Positions 44,432 through 52,823 of a stretch of DNA of 64,000 nucleotides are shown here, one piece after another. Positions within the stretch are counted from its first letter, which is position 1, and each line of letters opens with the position of its first letter. Position numbers and translations under genes: made by a program. Where the stretch lies: contig JAFLBL010000016.1 of the NCBI GenBank assembly GCA_017303855.1, positions 25,674-89,673 on the forward strand, read 5' to 3'. This stretch comes from Chitinophagales bacterium (GTDB taxonomy: Bacteria; Bacteroidota; Bacteroidia; Chitinophagales; Chitinophagaceae). The notes under the pieces are model-generated. The model was not told the origin of the DNA and did no database searches. It saw only the letters and a list, made by a program, of their open reading frames with translations.

Positions 44432-47215
44432 TTGAAAATCCAAACAGTGAGAAATCAGATCGTTGCGTTTATCGCTTTATTCTTCACCGGTTGTCTGTAT
44501 GCACAGACTACGTACACCTGGAACATGCCCGGCAACGGCAGCTGGGCTACCGCCGGCAACTGGACACCCGCACGTATCACACCCGCGGTGTCGGATATCC
44601 TGATTATCAATAATGGCGGAACAAAAACGATTACGGCTGTGCCCACACAAACCATAGGGCGATTGGTAGTGAGCGGGAATACCACCGTAACACTTGAGCC
44701 CAATGGCGGAGCAAGAACATTGACGATTTCCAATGCGGGCCTGGCCATGGATGTACAAACCGGCAGCACCCTGTCGCTGACCGGACAGAATCTTGGCGGA
44801 ACCCGTTCTTTAACCCTGCGCTTTACCGGTGCCGGAAATACAATCAGCATTGCCGGAGCCCTTAATCTGAATATAACCGGTAATGATCCGGGGATTATCA
44901 ATTTCAATAATTCAGTTACCACGGTTACGGGTACCCTGAGAAATAACGGGGGTACAATCGGTGCCGCCGCGGGCAACCTGAATTTTACCGGAAGCAGTTA
45001 CTATAACCATGCGGTAAATGGCAATGGCATTCCGGTAGCCACCTGGACGGGAAATGCAACCTGTACAATTACCGGTTTTACCACGACACTGCCCACCGGA
45101 CTCAATCAGTCTTTTGCCCGCTTTGTCTGGGATTGCGCATCGCAAACAGGTCCCGCTTTATTTGCCGGCCAGCTGACGGCCGTTGCCGGAGACCTCGTCA
45201 TCCGCAACTCGGCCCTGCAGGCTGTGGTACTGGCTTCTACCAACAACAGTACGTACACACTTGCCATTGGCGGAAACCTGGTGGTGGAAGATAATGCCTG
45301 GTTCCTGCTTACATACGGCGACAATATTACCGCCACGGTGAATGTAACGAACGACTTCACCATTACCGGCAGCAGTATGTACTCAACGATGGTGGATTTT
45401 CATGCAGCAACCGGGAGTGGCATTACGCTGGCCAAAATCATTCTGAATGTGGGTGGTGATTATATTCAGACCAGCGGTTACCTGGATATGGCCTATGGAG
45501 AATCTAACGTATCGAACTTTACGGAGATGCGGATCAACGGCAACTTCAGTCTGTCTGCTGATGCATTATTACAGACCGGCTCCGGTGATAACTCTGTCAT
45601 TAACGGACTGCTGCTCTTTACCAGGAATGGTACGCAAACACTTTTTGTTGATGGCACGTCATATTTGCTGTCTGTAAATTATCAGATAGATAATTCTTCC
45701 ATCCTGCAACTCCAGTCGGATATATCACTTTCCAGCAGTGCTACGGCTGGATTCGCCGGACAGTTTACAATTGCCACAGGCGGTACTGTGGATGCGGGTA
45801 CTTTCCGTATTGCCAGTTCTTCGGGTGCCACAGCCGGTGTTAACAACCGTTTCGAACTGCAAACCGGTGGAAAAATAATAACGGCCAATGCGGGTGGTCT
45901 GCAAACGGATGCCACTAATGGAACCGTTTCTACAGCTATTGCCACCCGGATCTATCACAGCAGCGCGGACTATGAATTTCAGACCGGTATTACAGGTGTT
46001 TTTCCCACTACGCCAACGGCCAATACACTCAGCAACCTGATCGTGAATAACAGCAGCGGGAATGTAGTGCTGAGTCAGCCGGTTACCATTACCAATTCAT
46101 TGCAACTGGTAAATGGCATCCTGGTAAGCACACTGACCAACCTGCTGACCATTGCGGATAATGCTACGGCTACTGGTGGCAGTTATGCACCCGTACGCTA
46201 TGTGGACGGACCCGTCCGTAAAATCGGGGACGACGCCTTTACATTTCCGGTGGGAAAAAATAACATTTATGCACCCGCCAGCATCTCTGCTCCGGCAGCC
46301 GTAACTGCGGAATACCGGGGCGAATATTTCCGCGGCACGCCTCCCAACCGAACCAATATTACAGCCCCCGGCTTAAGCCAGATCAGCTATTGTGAATACT
46401 GGGATATCGAAGAAGTGGGGCCGGGCAGTCCTACAGTGGATGTATCCCTCTCCTGGAGCGGACTCAGTCCCTGTAACGCGGCAGCCTATGTAACCAGTCT
46501 GGCCAGTCTTACCGTTGCGCATTTTGACGGAACCAACTGGAACAGTCATGGGAACAGCGGTGGGTATAGTGGTACGGCTTCCCAGGGAAATGTAACCAGG
46601 AATACGGTGGCGGCCTTCAGCATTTTTACACTGGGAAGCACCAGTGCGGCGGCCAATCCCTTAAGTGTAAAGATGACGGATCTGGCAGCCTGGGCAGCAG
46701 GTACGCAGAACCGGATCGGCTGGACCAACAGGGCTGAAGCGGGGATTGCGGAATATGTTATTGAGAAATCAGGTGACGGACTTCAGTTTGTAACGCTTTT
46801 TCAGCAACAGGCACGGAGTAATAACGGAGGGAAGGAAAGCTATACAGTGGCCGATCTTCAACCCGGCCAGGTAACCTATTACCGGATCAGGGCTACTGAA
46901 AACAGTGGTCAGATCAGTTACAGCCAGGTATTGAAAGTCAGTCGTAACACGGCCAGCGCAAACAGTATAAAAGTATTTCCCAATCCTGTAGTGAATAAAC
47001 AGGTTACGGTACAGCTTAACAGCCGTACACGGGGATTGTATCAGATAAAGCTATACAGTAACAGCGGCCAGCAGCTACTATCCAGAAGCTGGCAATACAA
47101 CGGGGGCGGAGCCGCACAGACCCTCGATTTGCCGGAGCAGTTACAGGCAGGTGTGTATCATCTGCAGGTAAGCGGAGAAACACAGCAGTTGTATACGGCC
47201 CTGTTGGTTCAATAA
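44432..47215 (+). CDS. Secreted T9SS cargo protein, large beta-rich (927 residues)
   Basis: Begins with TTG at 44432 (MKIQTVRNQIVAFIALFFTGCLYAQ). The hydrophobic run is a signal peptide; a lipobox-like TGC is seen but is not at the expected position. Long beta-helix-like Asn/Thr/Gly-rich repeats follow (GNWTPARITPAVSDILIINNGG, GNLNFTGSS). Then comes a C-terminal part shared with the gene at 39800: FSIFTLGSTSAAANPL, FVTLFQQQARSNN, and a type A T9SS sorting tail (KVFPNPVVNKQVTVQLNSRTRG ... QLYTALLVQ). Surface exposed; function unknown, maybe adhesin. It ends 4 bp before the convergent DUF4293 gene. Confidence 0.87.
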   Translation: MKIQTVRNQIVAFIALFFTGCLYAQTTYTWNMPGNGSWATAGNWTPARITPAVSDILIINNGGTKTITAVPTQTIGRLVVSGNTTVTLEPNGGARTLTISNAGLAMDVQTGSTLSLTGQNLGGTRSLTLRFTGAGNTISIAGALNLNITGNDPGIINFNNSVTTVTGTLRNNGGTIGAAAGNLNFTGSSYYNHAVNGNGIPVATWTGNATCTITGFTTTLPTGLNQSFARFVWDCASQTGPALFAGQLTAVAGDLVIRNSALQAVVLASTNNSTYTLAIGGNLVVEDNAWFLLTYGDNITATVNVTNDFTITGSSMYSTMVDFHAATGSGITLAKIILNVGGDYIQTSGYLDMAYGESNVSNFTEMRINGNFSLSADALLQTGSGDNSVINGLLLFTRNGTQTLFVDGTSYLLSVNYQIDNSSILQLQSDISLSSSATAGFAGQFTIATGGTVDAGTFRIASSSGATAGVNNRFELQTGGKIITANAGGLQTDATNGTVSTAIATRIYHSSADYEFQTGITGVFPTTPTANTLSNLIVNNSSGNVVLSQPVTITNSLQLVNGILVSTLTNLLTIADNATATGGSYAPVRYVDGPVRKIGDDAFTFPVGKNNIYAPASISAPAAVTAEYRGEYFRGTPPNRTNITAPGLSQISYCEYWDIEEVGPGSPTVDVSLSWSGLSPCNAAAYVTSLASLTVAHFDGTNWNSHGNSGGYSGTASQGNVTRNTVAAFSIFTLGSTSAAANPLSVKMTDLAAWAAGTQNRIGWTNRAEAGIAEYVIEKSGDGLQFVTLFQQQARSNNGGKESYTVADLQPGQVTYYRIRATENSGQISYSQVLKVSRNTASANSIKVFPNPVVNKQVTVQLNSRTRGLYQIKLYSNSGQQLLSRSWQYNGGGAAQTLDLPEQLQAGVYHLQVSGETQQLYTALLVQ

Positions 47216-47219
47216 TACG

Positions 47220-47642
47220 TTAACGGAGATTATCCAGCGACTTCACCAGTTTTTCATCTTTCCGGATGCCCCGGAAAGCCATAACAAAACCGCCCAGGAT
47301 CAGTACCGGCAGAATGGAACTGAGTGCCAGCACCGGTTTGATCAGTTGCTTCATTTCCTTAAAAAATAACAACAACAGGAGAAGACTGATGATTACGCCT
47401 CCGGCACAAAGCCAGCTTTGCTGTTGCCTGTTTTTGTAAAGGAAAATAGTAACGGCGGAAAGAATCATACTGATACCTGCGGTCAGCAGGAGCAGAAAAC
47501 TATGGCCGGCATAAATATTTACCCGGAGCGGGGCCGTACTGCCTTCTTTGAGCTGATCGCCCACGGCGAACGGGAAAATAAAGCTGGCAACAGCCGCAGC
47601 CGCTGCCAGTAATAACCATAATGTTTGCTGACGTTGTATCAT
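47220..47642 (-). CDS. DUF4293-type membrane protein
   Basis: 140 residues that begin MIQRQQTLWLLLA, the typical DUF4293 start. Four membrane helices (WLLLAAAAAVASFIFPF, HSFLLLLTAGISMILSAVTIF, WLCAGGVIISLLLLLLFF, ALSSILPVLILGGFVMAF). Function is unknown for the family, which is restricted to Bacteroidota. It lies 31 bp after glyA on the same strand, so it is probably co-transcribed. It ends 4 bp from the convergent T9SS gene. Confidence 0.82.
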   Translation of the reverse strand: MIQRQQTLWLLLAAAAAVASFIFPFAVGDQLKEGSTAPLRVNIYAGHSFLLLLTAGISMILSAVTIFLYKNRQQQSWLCAGGVIISLLLLLLFFKEMKQLIKPVLALSSILPVLILGGFVMAFRGIRKDEKLVKSLDNLR

Positions 47643-47673
47643 ACAAAATAGTTTGAGGTTGGCTCAAAAAGTT

Positions 47674-48951
47674 TTATCCCAGTTCCGGGTAAAGCGGAAA
47701 CTGCTGCATAAATGTATTCACTTCCTGTTTTACCGCCGCCACTTTATTTTCATCATCCGCGTTCATCAGCACTTCGTCAATGAACGATACTACGGTTTCC
47801 ATATGTGCTTCATTCATGCCGCGGGTGGTAATGGCCGGCACACCCACACGTATACCCGAAGTAACAAACGGTGATTTATCGTCAAAAGGCACCGCGTTTT
47901 TATTCAGGGTGATATGAGCTTTATCGAGTGTTTCCTGCGCTTTTTTACCCGTCAGGTTTTTATTCCGCAGGTCAATCAGCATCAGGTGGTTGTCGGTGCC
48001 GTTACTGATCAGCTGATAACCGCGGTTATTAAATGCGGTGGCCATTGCCTGTGCATTGGCGATAACCTGTTTGCCATAGGCTGTAAAATCTTCGGATAAA
48101 ATTTCTCCGAATGCCACGGCTTTGGCGGCAATCACGTGTTCCAGCGGTCCGCCCTGTGACCCGGGGAATACGGCCAGGTCAAGCAGCTGACTCATGGTAC
48201 GGAGATTGCCCTTGGGATCTTTGATACCCCATGGATTTTCAAAATCATGACGAAGCATGATGATGCCGCCGCGTGGTCCGCGTAATGTTTTATGTGTGGT
48301 GGAGGATACGATATGGCAATGATCAAAAGGATCATTCAGTAAGCCGGTGGCGATCAGTCCCGCCGGATGGGCAATATCCGCAAATACAACGGCACCGATT
48401 TCGTCCGCCACGGCCCGGATTCTTTTATAATCCCAGTCGCGGCTGTACGCTGATGCGCCGCAAATAATCATCTTGGGTTTCTCCGCCCTTGCTTTGGCTT
48501 CCAGTTGTTCGTAATCCACAATCCCGTCTTTGGTAACGCCATAATGCAATGCTTCGTAAGTTTTCCCGGAGAAATTGGCCGGACTGCCATGAGTCAGGTG
48601 CCCGCCCATACTGAGGTCCAGTCCCAGGAATTTTTCGCCGGGCTTCATTACCGCCAGAAAAACAGCGGCATTGGCCGATGCACCACTGTGCGGTTGCACA
48701 TTGGCCCAGGAGGCATTAAATACTTTTTTCAGGCGGTCAATCGCCAGTGTTTCAATTTCGTCTACCACTTCACATCCGCCATAATAGCGTTTGCCGGGGT
48801 ATCCTTCCGCATACTTGTTCGTGGGCACGGTGCCCATGGCCTGCATCACCTGCAGGGAGGTAAAGTTTTCAGAGGCGATCAGTTCAATACCATGGCGCTG
48901 ACGGTCCAGTTCCTTCCGGATCAGGTCAAATACGAGGGTGTCTTTTTGCAT
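47674..48951 (-). CDS. glyA: Serine hydroxymethyltransferase
   Basis: 425 residues of PLP-dependent fold type I. It begins MQKDTLVFDLIRKELDRQRHGIELIASENFTS. The PLP lysine is in SSTTHKTLRGPRGG; YPGKRYYGG and VQPHSGASANAAVF (substrate and cofactor contacts) match the family. It converts serine and tetrahydrofolate to glycine and 5,10-methylene-tetrahydrofolate. The start at 48951 is the family's usual one. DUF4293 follows in the same direction. Confidence 0.96.
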   Translation of the reverse strand: MQKDTLVFDLIRKELDRQRHGIELIASENFTSLQVMQAMGTVPTNKYAEGYPGKRYYGGCEVVDEIETLAIDRLKKVFNASWANVQPHSGASANAAVFLAVMKPGEKFLGLDLSMGGHLTHGSPANFSGKTYEALHYGVTKDGIVDYEQLEAKARAEKPKMIICGASAYSRDWDYKRIRAVADEIGAVVFADIAHPAGLIATGLLNDPFDHCHIVSSTTHKTLRGPRGGIIMLRHDFENPWGIKDPKGNLRTMSQLLDLAVFPGSQGGPLEHVIAAKAVAFGEILSEDFTAYGKQVIANAQAMATAFNNRGYQLISNGTDNHLMLIDLRNKNLTGKKAQETLDKAHITLNKNAVPFDDKSPFVTSGIRVGVPAITTRGMNEAHMETVVSFIDEVLMNADDENKVAAVKQEVNTFMQQFPLYPELG

Positions 48952-49010
48952 GGCGCAAATTTACGTACCGGTTCTATATAAAAGCCTTAAACAAAGGGGC
49001 GTTGATAAAT

Positions 49011-49052
49011 AGTCGGGAGTTGGGAGTCGGGAGTTGGGAGTCGGGAGTCGGG
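49011..49052. repeat. Heptamer array upstream of glyA
   Basis: Six gapless units of AGTYGGG (AGTCGGG, AGTTGGG, AGTCGGG, AGTTGGG, AGTCGGG twice) in the intergenic region between glyA (minus) and the nucleotidyltransferase gene (plus). The complement is the CCCRACT unit of the other arrays. Here it is not at a stop codon. Confidence 0.85.
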
Positions 49053-49149
49053 AGGAGCAAACAAATACTCGTTTTTTCCTTAAAAATGGTACTTTCGTTA
49101 GCTTTTGATTAGTTACCCGGGCAGGGCCCGATAAACCAGTTGGCTTATA

Positions 49150-50139
49150 ATGAAGGCGATTATACCAGTAGCGGGCGCAGGAACCAAACTGCGACCCCAT
49201 AGTTATACACAACCGAAGGCATTGATCCCCCTGGCCGGGAAGACCGTGCTCAGCATCATTATCGACCAGCTCAGAGAAGCCGGTATTTCAGAATTCATTT
49301 TTATTGTGGGCTATCTCGGGGAGAAAATTGAGGATTATGTAAATGCCAAATACCCCGAATTACAAACGCATTACGTACACCAGACCGACCGGCAGGGTGT
49401 GGGACATGCGGTGGAATTAACCAAAGAACTGGTAAACGGAGATGAAGTGTTTGTGGTACTGGGCGATACGATCTGCGAATATGATGTGAAAGAAGTAATC
49501 AGCAGCCCGGATTCCATGATCGGTCTGCGTAAAGTGGAGGATCCCCGTGATTTCGGTGTGGCCGAACTGGATGATGACGGAATGATTGAGCATGTGGTGG
49601 AAAAACCCCAGATTCCGAAATCGAATATGGCCATGGTGGGTATTTATAAAATCCGGGAGAGCGGCCAGTTGTTTGATTGCCTGGAAAATAATATCCGGCA
49701 CGGGCTCCGTAGTCATGGTGAATATAACCTGACCGATGCGCTGGATTGTATGATCCGTGCGGGTGTGAAATTCCGCTCCTTTAAGGTGGAAAACTGGTTT
49801 GATTGCGGCCGCAAAGAAACCCTGCTTGAATCCAATGCATTGCTGCTGAAAAAATTTGCAACGGATACCGATGCCGGTCAGTTTGAAAATACGGTTATCG
49901 TTCCGCCGGTAAGTATCGGAGCCGGCTGTGTGATTAAAAATTCAATCATTGGTCCGAATGTGGCCATAGGCGAAAATACCACCATCGATTATTCCATCGT
50001 CAAAGGTTCCATTATTGGCTCCTATTCCAACCTCTTTGATATTGTATTGGCGGATTCCGTGATCGGCAGCGATACCAATCTGCGTGGTGAGTCCCGGTCG
50101 CTGAATATCGGGGATAATACGAGTATTGATTTAGGGTGA
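49150..50139 (+). CDS. Sugar-phosphate nucleotidyltransferase with hexapeptide-repeat tail
   Basis: 329 residues. N-terminal nucleotidyltransferase fold: MKAIIPVAGAGTKLRPHSYTQPKALIPLAGK (a GxGT-K-L-xP loop; the usual Arg after GT is Lys), IVGYLGEKI, VLGDTIC, VVEKPQIPKS. C-terminal left-handed beta-helix hexapeptides: IGAGCVIKNSIIGPNVAIGENTTID. It makes a nucleotide sugar from a sugar-1-phosphate (glucose-1-phosphate thymidylyl- or mannose-1-phosphate guanylyl-type). The tail could add an acetyltransferase function, but no clear site is seen. Its TGA stop lies inside an 8-mer array. Confidence 0.88.
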   Translation: MKAIIPVAGAGTKLRPHSYTQPKALIPLAGKTVLSIIIDQLREAGISEFIFIVGYLGEKIEDYVNAKYPELQTHYVHQTDRQGVGHAVELTKELVNGDEVFVVLGDTICEYDVKEVISSPDSMIGLRKVEDPRDFGVAELDDDGMIEHVVEKPQIPKSNMAMVGIYKIRESGQLFDCLENNIRHGLRSHGEYNLTDALDCMIRAGVKFRSFKVENWFDCGRKETLLESNALLLKKFATDTDAGQFENTVIVPPVSIGAGCVIKNSIIGPNVAIGENTTIDYSIVKGSIIGSYSNLFDIVLADSVIGSDTNLRGESRSLNIGDNTSIDLG

Positions 50140-50190
50140 TAGGGTGATAGGTTGATAGGTTGAGAGGTTGAGAGGTTGAGAAGTTGAGAG
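50135..50190. repeat. 8-mer array containing the nucleotidyltransferase stop codon
   Basis: Seven gapless 8-bp units: GGTGATAG twice, GTTGATAG, GTTGAGAG twice, GTTGAGAA, GTTGAGAG. The TGA stop (50137-50139) lies in the first unit. After it, 50205-50240 carry a run of GTTAACTT-like palindromes. Confidence 0.85.
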
Positions 50191-50244
50191 GTGAGGGATG
50201 GGCCTTGTTAACTTTTCAACAGGTTAACTTGTTAACTTTACTCC

Positions 50245-51198
50245 ATGAACAGATTCTCCAATCACGTTACCCGGCTGTTCGGGATAGATTACCCAATTAT
50301 TCAGGGCGGCATGGTGTGGGCCAGCGGCTGGCGGTTAGCCAGTGCCGTTAGTAATGCCGGCGGACTGGGTATTATCGGGGCGGGCTCCATGTATCCTGAA
50401 GTATTGCGTGATCATATCCGGCAATGTAAGGCGGCGACCACAAAGCCCTTTGCCGTTAACCTGCCGCTTTTATACCCGGATATTGAAAAGCATATTGAAA
50501 TAATCTTGGAAGAAGGTGTAAAAATTGTGTTTACGTCCGCAGGAAACCCAAAGACATGGACGTCTGTACTCAGGGAAAAAGGGATTACGGTTGTACATGT
50601 GGTCAGTTCCTCAAAATTTGCCCGGAAAGCGGAAGAAGCCGGTTGCGACGCGGTTGTAGCGGAAGGGTTTGAGGCCGGCGGGCACAATGGCAGGGAAGAA
50701 ACAACCACCCTCGTGCTTATTCCCGCCGTTCGTAAGGCGGTAAAGATTCCGGTAATCGCCGCAGGAGGCATTGCCACAGGCCGCCAGATGCTGGCCTGTA
50801 TGGTACTTGGGGCGGGTGGTGTACAGATGGGCAGCCGCTTTGTAGCCAGTGAGGAAGCTTCCTCTCATATTCAATTTAAAAATGAAGTGATCGGGGCACA
50901 GGAAGGCGACACACAACTGATGATGAAGCAACTGACACCCGTGCGTTTATTACGGAATGAGTTTGCCACACAGGTGCGTGCAGCGGAATTGAGAGGTGCT
51001 TCTCCGGATGAATTAAAAGAATTGCTGGGACGGGGACGTGCCAAAAAGGGGATGTTTGAGGGTGATCTTGCCGCAGGTGAACTTGAAATAGGACAGGTGA
51101 GTGCTTTATTAGATGAAATACTGCCGGCGAAAAAAATTGTAGAGAACGTCTGGCAGGAATTTATCAACGGTTTGGAAAATCCGCTGGAATTGAATTAA
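50245..51198 (+). CDS. Nitronate monooxygenase / FabK-like flavoprotein
   Basis: 317 residues, FMN-binding TIM barrel. Begins MNRFSNHVTRLFGIDYPIIQGGM, the usual N-terminal motif. FMN contacts: NAGGLGIIGAG, IAAGGIATGRQM, GVQMGSRF. The active-site His is in GFEAGGHNGRE. The family oxidises nitronates (nitroalkane detoxification); related FabK proteins reduce enoyl-ACP, and sequence alone does not separate the two fully. It lies 105 bp after the nucleotidyltransferase gene on the same strand, behind the 8-mer array. Confidence 0.88.
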   Translation: MNRFSNHVTRLFGIDYPIIQGGMVWASGWRLASAVSNAGGLGIIGAGSMYPEVLRDHIRQCKAATTKPFAVNLPLLYPDIEKHIEIILEEGVKIVFTSAGNPKTWTSVLREKGITVVHVVSSSKFARKAEEAGCDAVVAEGFEAGGHNGREETTTLVLIPAVRKAVKIPVIAAGGIATGRQMLACMVLGAGGVQMGSRFVASEEASSHIQFKNEVIGAQEGDTQLMMKQLTPVRLLRNEFATQVRAAELRGASPDELKELLGRGRAKKGMFEGDLAAGELEIGQVSALLDEILPAKKIVENVWQEFINGLENPLELN

Positions 51199-51263
51199 TT
51201 TTAATCTCCGCTCTGATTTACCGCAAACCTGAACCTGTTCAATAACCATTTAAACCAGTTACA

Positions 51264-51656
51264 ATGAAACAAAAACTGCTGATCCTCGCTGTTTGTTTGC
51301 TGGGTACTTTTATGGCGAAAGCAAATACTGATCCCGGAAACGGAGCCCGGGATGAACTTAATGGGGTAGTGCTGCATGCTGAAACAAAGCGGCCTTTAAA
51401 GGACGTGAGCGTGACTGCCTATATCAACAATTCAAAAAAAGAAAAAATCGTTATCAGTAATGAGGAGGGTGGATTTTCTTTTGATGAACTGAAACCCGGC
51501 GTGTACAAATTTGTGTTTGAGAAAACGGGGTTCAAAAAAGTAACCAGGGAAAAAGTGGTGATTAAGACAGACGAAACCTCCCAGTTGCAGATTGAACTGG
51601 TGGAAATGGGTGATTACGAAATATTACCGTCCCCTTTTAATATCGGGGGATTCTGA
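51264..51656 (+). CDS. Small secreted carboxypeptidase-regulatory-like domain protein
   Basis: 130 residues. Signal peptide MKQKLLILAVCLLGTFMAKA, then one beta-sandwich domain of the CarboxypepD_reg / transthyretin-like type (NGVVLHAETKRPLKDVSVTAYINN...KPGVYKFVFEKTGFKKVTREKV). Such domains are usually parts of larger outer-membrane proteins; here it stands alone. Function unknown. It lies 66 bp after the nitronate monooxygenase gene on the same strand, and a two-way terminator follows it. Confidence 0.82.
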   Translation: MKQKLLILAVCLLGTFMAKANTDPGNGARDELNGVVLHAETKRPLKDVSVTAYINNSKKEKIVISNEEGGFSFDELKPGVYKFVFEKTGFKKVTREKVVIKTDETSQLQIELVEMGDYEILPSPFNIGGF

Positions 51657-51670
51657 GTATAAAGAGACAG

Positions 51671-51701
51671 AAAAAAACCGCGGTACTGCCGCGGTTTTTT
51701 T
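51671..51701. terminator. Bidirectional rho-independent terminator
   Basis: Stem CCGCGG/CCGCGG (51678-51683 with 51689-51694) flanked by AAAAAAA on the left and TTTTTTT on the right, so it works on both strands. It lies between two convergent genes. Confidence 0.9.
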
Positions 51702-51710
51702 ATTGTTCAT

Positions 51711-52544
51711 TTAGTCCAGGTTCATGTCAAAATCGTCATCCGTTTTTGAAAGGGTGAACGTGGGGTATTTATCCAGCACAGCCTGGTATTTTTTATATAC
51801 ACCCTCACTGGCTTTTTTCCCGTTTATCAGGAGCACGCCGTTTTTATGTTCCAGTTTATATCCCTCTTTTTTTATCAGCAGCCCGTCGCTGTCCAATCCG
51901 TCCACGAGGGTTTTCATTGCCTTCATTTCTGTTTTGGCTTTCTCCATTTCCTCTTTGGCTTTTTTCATTTCTTTTTCCAGCTTAGGGGCCATTTCCTTAA
52001 GTTCCGCAGCCATTTTTTTCATGTCTTCCTCCATCTTACGAAAATCTGTTTCTTTTACTTTTTCCATTTCCAGTTTCATCTTGTCCCAGTCCACTTTGGC
52101 GAGCGAAGCCTGTACTTCCTGCTGTATTTTCGCCACATCTATTTCTTTTATGGCTGCGGCAATTTGTTCTTTTACTTCATTCCAGTCTGTTTTTGCCATT
52201 GAAGCCTGTACCTCCGCCTGAATTTTTGCGAGGTCCACTTCTTTCATGGCTTTTTCAATTTCCAGCCGGATCTTTTCTCCGTCAAATTCTTTAAAGGCTT
52301 TTGAAAGTTCGGCGCTTACTTTGGCCATTTCAGCACTGATGTCAATAGCTTCCAGTTCGGAAAGGGCTTCATCCAGGTCCCGGACTTTCTTTTCCTTCTG
52401 TATTTTTTTGGGCACGGTGTCGTTGGCGGTTACCGGTTGTCCACCCGGTGTTTGCTGATAATCCCAGGAAAGAAGACCAATACTGAAAGTGGCCAGTAAA
52501 AGGATCAGCCCGAACCGGGCGGGAGAAAGGGTTGTTGGTTTCAT
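51711..52544 (-). CDS. Envelope protein with long charged coiled coil and C-terminal domain
   Basis: 277 residues. N-terminal hydrophobic segment (FGLILLLATFSIGLLSW), a flexible linker, then about 150 residues of highly charged helices with repeated '-KMEEDMKKMAAELKEMAPKLEKEM-' and '.VDLAKIQAEVQASMAKTDWNEVKEQ' themes, typical of coiled coil. A small compact end follows (LLINGKKASEGVYKKYQAVLDKYP). Probably inner-membrane anchored with a periplasmic coil. No family named. A -7 box lies about 50 bp before the start. Confidence 0.75.
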   Translation of the reverse strand: MKPTTLSPARFGLILLLATFSIGLLSWDYQQTPGGQPVTANDTVPKKIQKEKKVRDLDEALSELEAIDISAEMAKVSAELSKAFKEFDGEKIRLEIEKAMKEVDLAKIQAEVQASMAKTDWNEVKEQIAAAIKEIDVAKIQQEVQASLAKVDWDKMKLEMEKVKETDFRKMEEDMKKMAAELKEMAPKLEKEMKKAKEEMEKAKTEMKAMKTLVDGLDSDGLLIKKEGYKLEHKNGVLLINGKKASEGVYKKYQAVLDKYPTFTLSKTDDDFDMNLD

Positions 52545-52592
52545 GTGCTAATAGTTTAATGAATGAATTTGTTTTCGACGAAATGTTTCGTA

Positions 52593-52600
52593 CAAATATA
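52593..52600 (-). promoter_or_regulatory. Likely -7 box of the coiled-coil gene
   Basis: TATATTTG on the minus strand matches TAnnTTTG exactly; predicted leader about 42 bp. No clear -33. Confidence 0.45.
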
Positions 52601-52656
52601 CGATCAGCTTCGTATTAAGTTACAGTAAGGCCGGAAATAGGGGAAATTTTAACAAT

Positions 52657-52779
52657 AATGAGCAATGAGTAATCAGTAATGAGTAGCTGATCGAATAGTC
52701 TTAACGTATGTCGCCCTCCGAAAATCGGAGGGCGACTTTATTTTTAGTGTCTTCCCCTATTACTCATTACTCATTCCCC
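52657..52779. repeat. AATGAGT-type arrays around a strong hairpin
   Basis: Left: four gapless 7-mers AATGAGC, AATGAGT, AATCAGT, AATGAGT (52657-52684). Centre: 11-bp perfect hairpin. Right: ATTACTC, ATTACTC, ATTCCCC (52759-52779), the complement of the left units. Confidence 0.75.
52710..52745 (+). terminator. Strong hairpin with T-run on the plus strand
   Basis: 11-bp perfect stem GTCGCCCTCCG/CGGAGGGCGAC (52710-52720 with 52726-52736) with loop AAAAT and a TTTATTTTT tail on the plus strand. Both flanking genes are on the minus strand, where no T-run follows, so what it terminates is unclear. Confidence 0.5.
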
Positions 52780-52823
52780 TTTCAGCCTCTTTCTACCGTT
52801 GAAGACTTCCCCCTGGCAACCGC

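Noticed and set aside
48956..48963. Promoter box TAAATTTG directly before glyA
   Set aside because: It would place the transcript start at or inside the start codon and has no -33 at the right distance.
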